From Caulobacteraceae bacterium (GTDB lineage: Bacteria; Pseudomonadota; Alphaproteobacteria; Caulobacterales; Caulobacteraceae): DNA of 8,175 nt. Positions within the stretch are counted from its first letter, which is position 1, and every line of letters starts with the position of its first letter. The stretch lies in NCBI GenBank assembly GCA_947501315.1, contig CANMXH010000099.1, positions 1 through 8,175 on the forward strand, in the 5' to 3' direction. Position numbers and translations under genes: made by a program. Shown here piece by piece: positions 6,347-8,175 of the stretch. Below the pieces are notes generated by a model. That model saw nothing but the letters and a program-made list of their open reading frames with translations. It did not search any database and was not told the DNA's origin.

Positions 6347-6378
6347 GTCGGCGGGAGGAAAGGCTCCCCCGACGTTTT
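6347..6378 (+). terminator. Probable intrinsic terminator of argG
   Basis: GTCGG (6347-6351) pairs with CCGAC (6369-6373), and after a bulged C (6352) GGGAG (6353-6357) pairs with CTCCC (6364-6368). The result is a 10-bp GC-rich stem with a six-base loop. It is followed by G then TTTT (6375-6378), a short U-run in the transcript. It ends only two bases before the AGGA ribosome binding site of the next gene (6380-6383), so it may also act as a leader structure for that gene. Confidence 0.6.
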
Positions 6379-6390
6379 CAGGACCCTGCC

Positions 6391-6834
6391 ATGTCTCTCC
6401 GGACCACCTTCGCCGCCATCGCCGTTCTGGCGTTCGCAACCCCGGTCTTCGCCCAGACCGCACCGTCGGCAGACCCGGTGGCCGCTGCCGCCGCGGCGGA
6501 AGCCGCCTTTACTGCGAGGGCCGAAGCCTTCCAGCAGGCCATGGGGACCATGCAGGGCGAGATGCAGACCGCCCTGACCGCCGCCGGGGCCGATCGGGTC
6601 AAGGCCAATGCCGACCTCGACGCCATCGCCGCCCGCTACCAGCCGCAGGCCGACGCCTTCGCCAACGAGCTGGACGCTTTCATCACCTCCCAGATCCCCG
6701 TGATGCCGCCCGAGGCCCAGGCGCAGATGGCGCAGATGGGTCCGGTACTGCGCGCCCGGATCACGGGCTCCCCGGCGACGATCAAGGCAGGACTGATCCA
6801 GCAGGCCGCCGCCGCAGCGCCGGCATCGCAGTAG
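6391..6834 (+). CDS. Ala-rich periplasmic protein of unknown function
   Basis: This 147-residue protein belongs to no family I can name. Residues 1-21 are a Sec signal peptide (MSLRTTF, hydrophobic core, cleavage after PVFA before Gln22), so the mature protein is periplasmic. The mature part has no Cys, ruling out a lipoprotein or disulfides. It is rich in Ala, Gln and Met and looks mostly helical. A first helix region (about 30-62, with AFQQAMGTMQGEMQTAL) leads to a charged segment (KANADLDAIAARYQPQADAF, 70-89). A second helix with Pro turns (PVMPPEAQAQMAQMG) and an Ala-rich tail follow. The start has AGGA (6380-6383) seven bases upstream. It sits directly after the argG hairpin and is followed by a 138-base gap, so it is probably its own unit. 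Possible roles include a periplasmic chaperone-like or envelope-stress protein, but that is speculation. Confidence 0.8.
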   Translation: MSLRTTFAAIAVLAFATPVFAQTAPSADPVAAAAAAEAAFTARAEAFQQAMGTMQGEMQTALTAAGADRVKANADLDAIAARYQPQADAFANELDAFITSQIPVMPPEAQAQMAQMGPVLRARITGSPATIKAGLIQQAAAAAPASQ

Positions 6835-6843
6835 GACAGGGCT

Positions 6844-6951
6844 TCAGCGGGACGGCGGGGGAGAGGCCTTGCGCCCCGGGGCCCGACGCAGCCGCGCAAC
6901 ACCACTCACCCGACCGCTCGATGAGTCCGCGCCGGGCTTGACCGTGGCCAT
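6844..6951 (-). CDS. Possible small ORF of 35 codons (doubtful)
   Basis: In the gap between the Ala-rich protein and the LysE-type gene, the minus strand has ATG at 6951 with GGA six bases upstream and a stop at 6844-6846. The predicted peptide begins MATVKPGADSSSGRV and is basic (SGVARLRRAPGRKA), with a Pro/Ser tail and no hydrophobic segment. It does not overlap either neighbour. I do not recognise it, and the same frame is also open by chance antisense to the LysE-type gene, so it may be meaningless. Confidence 0.2.
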   Translation of the reverse strand: MATVKPGADSSSGRVSGVARLRRAPGRKASPPPSR

Positions 6952-6972
6952 CGTCAGTCCGACAGGACGGCC

Positions 6973-7605
6973 ATGGCCAGCCTGCCCGTCGACCCGCATC
7001 TGTATCTGACCTTTCTCGGCGTCATGATGGTCATGGCCGTCACGCCGGGGCCCGCCAATCTGTTTTCGGTCGCCAACGGGGTGCAGCGTGGCAAGGCCGC
7101 CGCCATGGCCGGCGTGACAGGAATGAACGTGGCGACCCTGGTCTGGTTCGGGGCCGCCGCCCTGGGTCTCGGAGCCCTGGTCGTCGCCTTTCCCGAGGTC
7201 TTCCGCCTGATCTCGATCGGCGGCGCCCTCTATGTGGCATGGCTGGGCATCAACGCCCTGCGCGGCGCTTTCCGCACTGCCGCCGATCCCGACGCGCCGG
7301 TTGTCCGCATGGGCCGAAGCGCACTGGTCGACGGCTTCATGGTCCAGATCGCCAACCCCAAGGCCGTGCTGTTCTTCACCGCCGTCCTGCCGCCCTTCAT
7401 GGATGTGACCCGACCCGCGGCCCCGCAACTGGCCCTGTTTGCCCTCGCCACCATCGGCATGGACGTCCTGACGATGTCCGCCTACGGTCTGGGCGGGGCG
7501 GCCCTGGCCCGGCGAATGAGCGAGCCTCGTTTCCGCAAGGGTTTCGCCCTGCTGACCGGCATCCTTCTGCTGGCCGCTGCCGTACTTATTATTTCGCGCT
7601 TATAG
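6973..7605 (+). CDS. LysE/RhtB family amino acid exporter
   Basis: This 210-residue inner-membrane protein belongs to the LysE/RhtB translocator family, which exports amino acids or related metabolites driven by the proton gradient. The family markers are visible: TPGPAN at residues 24-29 in the first membrane segment, the third-segment motif LYVAWLGINALR (86-97), and NPKA at 128-131 opening the fourth segment. Five to six hydrophobic segments span about 9-31, 44-72, 76-97, 122-142, 148-172 and 188-208. The length is standard. The ATG at 6973 has AGGA (6964-6967) five bases upstream. It lies alone between two gaps. The substrate cannot be deduced; related proteins export Lys, Arg, Thr or homoserine. 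Nearness to argG is suggestive of nothing firm. Confidence 0.92.
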   Translation: MASLPVDPHLYLTFLGVMMVMAVTPGPANLFSVANGVQRGKAAAMAGVTGMNVATLVWFGAAALGLGALVVAFPEVFRLISIGGALYVAWLGINALRGAFRTAADPDAPVVRMGRSALVDGFMVQIANPKAVLFFTAVLPPFMDVTRPAAPQLALFALATIGMDVLTMSAYGLGGAALARRMSEPRFRKGFALLTGILLLAAAVLIISRL

Positions 7606-7650
7606 GGACTTGATGTCCGCCGGAACCATGGCTTTCATGTCCCGTTCAGC

Positions 7651-7670
7651 CGACAGGGCCCGCCCTGTCG
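7651..7670 (+). promoter_or_regulatory. Perfect 8-bp hairpin just upstream of the lipoprotein ribosome binding site
   Basis: CGACAGGG (7651-7658) and CCCTGTCG (7663-7670) are exact reverse complements around a CCCG loop. The hairpin lies four bases before the strong AAGGAG at 7675-7680. With no T-run it is a poor terminator for the LysE-type gene. It could instead stabilise the lipoprotein mRNA leader or be a protein-binding palindrome. Confidence 0.5.
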
Positions 7671-7687
7671 CGCCAAGGAGAGTTTCA

Positions 7688-8175
7688 ATGAGACTTCGTT
7701 TCCTCAGGCCAGTTCTGCTGGCGACGGCTGCTGCCCTGGCCCTGTCCGCCTGCGCCACGGCGACCCCCTATGGCCCCGCCGGCGTCGACAGCCGCTACGG
7801 CTATTCCGACCAGCGGGTGGATGCTGACCGCTACCGCATCAGTTTCGCTGGCAACTCCGTGACCTCGCGCGAACAGGTCGAGATGGCCTTGCTGCTGCGC
7901 GCCGCCGAGGTGACGACCGAGAACGGCTATGACTGGTTCTCCACCGTCAACCGCGCGACCGACCGCGATGTGCGCCTGCAGGGGATCCCCGATCCCTTCT
8001 ATCGCGACCGCTACAGCCCGTTCTGGGGCCCGTCCTGGCGCTATTATCGCCGCGGGTCATGGAGCCTGTGGGGCGATCCCTTCGACCGCGATTTCGACGT
8101 GCGCGAGATCGACCGGTTCGAGGCCTCGGCCGAGATCGTCATGGGCCGCGGCACCAAGCCGGCCGGCGACGCCAA
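7688..8175 (+). CDS. CC0125/CC1285-type lipoprotein, N-terminal part
   Basis: The gene runs off the right edge; 162 full codons are present with no stop. MRLRFLRP and a hydrophobic stretch lead to the lipobox LSAC (19-22), so Cys22 should be lipidated. Ala at +2 favours the outer membrane. The mature part has YGYSDQRVDADRYRISFAGN (about 37-56), then SREQVEMALLLRAAEVTTENGYDWF (about 59-83). This matches a lipoprotein family known from Caulobacter as CC0125/CC1285, in which R-Y-R-v-x-F-x-G-N and an R-A-A-E helix ending in N-G-Y-D-W-F recur. A segment rich in Tyr, Trp, Arg and Asp follows (about 100-135). AAGGAG lies seven bases before the ATG, an excellent start signal. Function is unknown; an envelope location is the only firm inference. 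Confidence 0.88.
   Translation, partial: MRLRFLRPVLLATAAALALSACATATPYGPAGVDSRYGYSDQRVDADRYRISFAGNSVTSREQVEMALLLRAAEVTTENGYDWFSTVNRATDRDVRLQGIPDPFYRDRYSPFWGPSWRYYRRGSWSLWGDPFDRDFDVREIDRFEASAEIVMGRGTKPAGDA

Noticed and set aside
6873..6882. Ten-base palindrome of C and G
   Set aside because: It has no loop for a hairpin and is expected by chance in GC-rich DNA.
7610..7638. Possible Caulobacter sigma-73 promoter (TTGATG with GCTTTCAT 15 bases later)
   Set aside because: The -10 half matches the GCTANAWC consensus poorly, so I do not report it as a feature.
1..8175. CRISPR arrays, tRNA or rRNA genes, insertion sequences, phage or defence genes
   Set aside because: I saw no regularly spaced repeats, no tRNA-like cloverleaf with a TTCGA-type arm, no transposase or integrase motifs and no terminal inverted repeats.

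Overview
The window reads as ordinary chromosome from a high-GC alphaproteobacterium, most likely Caulobacterales (Brevundimonas/Caulobacter type). The evidence is strong GC bias at third codon positions, an SDHAF4/DUF1674 gene next to htpX, and a lipoprotein of the kind first named from Caulobacter (CC0125/CC1285 family). Genus is inference. No rRNA, tRNA, CRISPR array, insertion sequence, phage gene or integrase was found, and no gene stands out in base composition. Genes cover nearly the whole window and no gene-free gap exceeds about 170 bases.

Layout, left to right. An Rrf2-type regulator enters from the left edge and ends one base before an SDR oxidoreductase, so the two are probably co-transcribed. 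A six-helix MarC-type membrane protein lies convergently after them on the minus strand. It diverges from pyrF (orotidine 5'-phosphate decarboxylase, pyrimidine synthesis). pyrF runs tail to tail into a minus-strand gene for a secreted Gly/Tyr-rich, Cys- and His-bearing protein of unknown function. Upstream of that, also on the minus strand, is a 78-codon DUF1674/SDHAF4 gene (succinate dehydrogenase assembly) starting with GTG. It diverges from htpX, a membrane zinc protease of protein quality control. Then come argG (arginine synthesis), a small Ala-rich periplasmic protein, a LysE/RhtB exporter and the start of a lipoprotein that leaves the right edge, all on the plus strand.

The genes do not form one pathway. 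They are a mix of housekeeping metabolism (pyrF, argG), respiration assembly (DUF1674), envelope quality control (htpX) and envelope proteins of unknown role. The points worth a second look are modest: an SDR lacking the usual Asn of its catalytic tetrad; a PyrF with two substitutions in otherwise conserved motifs; the unclassified Cys-rich secreted protein; two clear RNA hairpins next to ribosome binding sites (before the Ala-rich protein and before the lipoprotein); and a possible 35-codon ORF in a gap. I found no convincing new multi-gene system.
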